This document shows, in pieces, positions 36,422 through 37,003 of a stretch of DNA of 37,003 nt (within the stretch, counting starts at the first letter, position 1; each line of letters begins with the position of its first letter). The notes beneath the pieces were generated by a model. It did not search any database, was not told the origin of the DNA, and was given only the letters and a program-made list of their open reading frames with translations. The position numbers and the translations under genes were made by a program. The DNA is from a virus, in the IMG/VR virus record IMGVR_UViG_3300047498_000021, positions 1 to 37,003 of that record; one strand, 5' to 3'.

Positions 36422-36705
36422 GAGTTCGATTCCGGCACGAGGGCGTCGAGCGACTTCCGGGCCTCGCCGAGGCGAGCCCGAGCACCCTCAACATAGCGCT
36501 TAAGCGCCTGTTCTTCCCGATCCAAAGCCGAGAACGCGTCTTGGGGTTCGACGGCCCTCGGCACAAAGTCCGCCTCGACATACTGCGAGATCCGGATATA
36601 GCCGGAGTCCTCGAGGTAGTGCGCGCTTTCCTCTTTCATTATAACGCCGTACTCGAGGGCCGGGTAATTCGAGTCGCACACGCGCTGGAAAATGGCTATT
36701 CGCAT
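36418..36705 (-). CDS. Hypothetical protein (95 aa)
   Basis: The first half is alpha/beta (MRIAIFQRVCDSNYPALEYG, YIRISQYVEADFVPR) and the second half is a coiled coil (REEQALKRYVEGARARLGEA). The ATG at 36705 lies inside the end of the preceding small membrane gene. No family recognised. Confidence 0.72.
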   Translation of the reverse strand: MRIAIFQRVCDSNYPALEYGVIMKEESAHYLEDSGYIRISQYVEADFVPRAVEPQDAFSALDREEQALKRYVEGARARLGEARKSLDALVPESNS

Positions 36706-36851
36706 GGATCGTCCTTTCCGTAGTTAGGTGGCGGCGGCAACGATCGTCGATATCGTGACCGCCACAGGTCGAGACACAGATCAATCGTGACGTCGATCAG
36801 GATCGCGGCCACGATTGTCGCTAACAACAATTTCAGCGCGCTCGCGCTCAT
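36696..36851 (-). CDS. Small single-span membrane protein (51 aa)
   Basis: ATG at 36851 overlaps the stop of the preceding gene (ATGA). A hydrophobic helix (ALKLLLATIVAAILIDVTI, residues 5-23) is followed by a basic, Pro-rich tail (WRSRYRRSLPPPPNYGKDD). It forms a pair with the next-door membrane gene. It overlaps the following gene by 10 bases. The pair may be an envelope-acting set, but no family is known. Confidence 0.65.
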   Translation of the reverse strand: MSASALKLLLATIVAAILIDVTIDLCLDLWRSRYRRSLPPPPNYGKDDPCE

Positions 36852-37003
36852 GCCATCCACACGACGGCCACGGTCGCCGCCATGACAATCAGCACGATAT
36901 ATTGGACCGCGATCACGAGCTGCCGGCGCATCGTCTCGCGCGCCCAGCGCTCGGCCACGCGGCGCGCGTAGTCCCGCGAGTCGCGCGGCCGTCGGCCTGG
37001 GGC
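36848..37003 (-). CDS. Small membrane protein, intact copy (53 aa, start beyond window)
   Basis: The first visible codon is residue 3; the first two codons lie just past the right edge if the duplicate of 34380 holds. An Arg-rich N-terminus (RRPRDSRDYARRVAERWARE) leads into a hydrophobic C-terminal helix (LVIAVQYIVLIVMAATVAVV, about 31-50). The copy at 34246-34380 lacks the end of this helix. The stop overlaps the next ATG. Upstream would lie the second repeat-protein gene, whose start is at 58. Confidence 0.68.
   Translation of the reverse strand, partial: APGRRPRDSRDYARRVAERWARETMRRQLVIAVQYIVLIVMAATVAVVWMA
36889..37003. repeat. Direct repeat identical to 34260-34374 (other edge of duplication)
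   Basis: All 115 bases match, starting at TCAGCACGATATATTGG; upstream the two diverge at once. This is the left edge of the second copy of the duplicated block, and continues off the window end. Confidence 0.9.

Overview
The window reads as essentially one whole genome of a tailed bacteriophage with a short-tailed, P22-like (podovirus) virion, from a GC-rich, probably Gram-negative (pseudomonadotal) host. The evidence is the late-gene order: small terminase, large terminase, P22-type portal, scaffold, P22-type coat, gp4-like and gp10-like neck proteins, then three ejection proteins of 248, 446 and 619 residues in the gp7-gp20-gp16 order, followed by tail adhesins and a lysis cassette. No DNA polymerase, RNA polymerase, primase, helicase, integrase or tRNA gene was found. 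The host species cannot be named from sequence alone.

Layout. A small XRE/Cro-type regulator (1602-1781) sits at a divergent control region. To its left, and continuing through the contig ends, a leftward operon of small, tightly overlapping genes runs 1515 to 1 and then 37003 to 31495: a zinc-ribbon protein, an ERF single-strand annealing protein, many small unknowns, a D12-class adenine methyltransferase, and two proteins with long Ala/Ser/Trp 3-4-residue repeats. To its right, after about 600 bp of gene-free sequence rich in inverted and direct repeats (1782-2401), a rightward operon runs 2402-31491. It opens with a VRR-NUC-like nuclease, several small proteins and a GroES-like co-chaperonin, then the terminase, head, neck, ejection, tail and lysis genes. 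It ends with a glycosyltransferase-sulfotransferase fusion and a Fis-type DNA-binding protein.

The ends of the window are informative. Bases 1-127 are identical to 35006-35132, and bases 36889-37003 are identical to 34260-34374. The simplest reading is a circular or circularly permuted genome carrying a direct duplication of about 873 bp, whose second copy joins the two contig ends and was collapsed by the assembler. The true genome would then be about 37.6 kb, and the leftward operon would be continuous across the junction.

How the genes work together. The leftward (early) genes supply recombination, DNA methylation and probable host-takeover functions. The rightward genes supply packaging, a possible dedicated folding helper for capsid assembly, a short-tail ejection apparatus, two adhesins sharing one N-terminal anchor, and lysis. 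Accessory enzymes embedded in the late operon (an aspartyl/asparaginyl hydroxylase-like dioxygenase, a GNAT acetyltransferase and the GT-sulfotransferase fusion) suggest modification of virion proteins or of the host surface. A 50-residue two-helix membrane protein with a consensus ribosome binding site lies hidden on the opposite strand between the ejection and tail genes.
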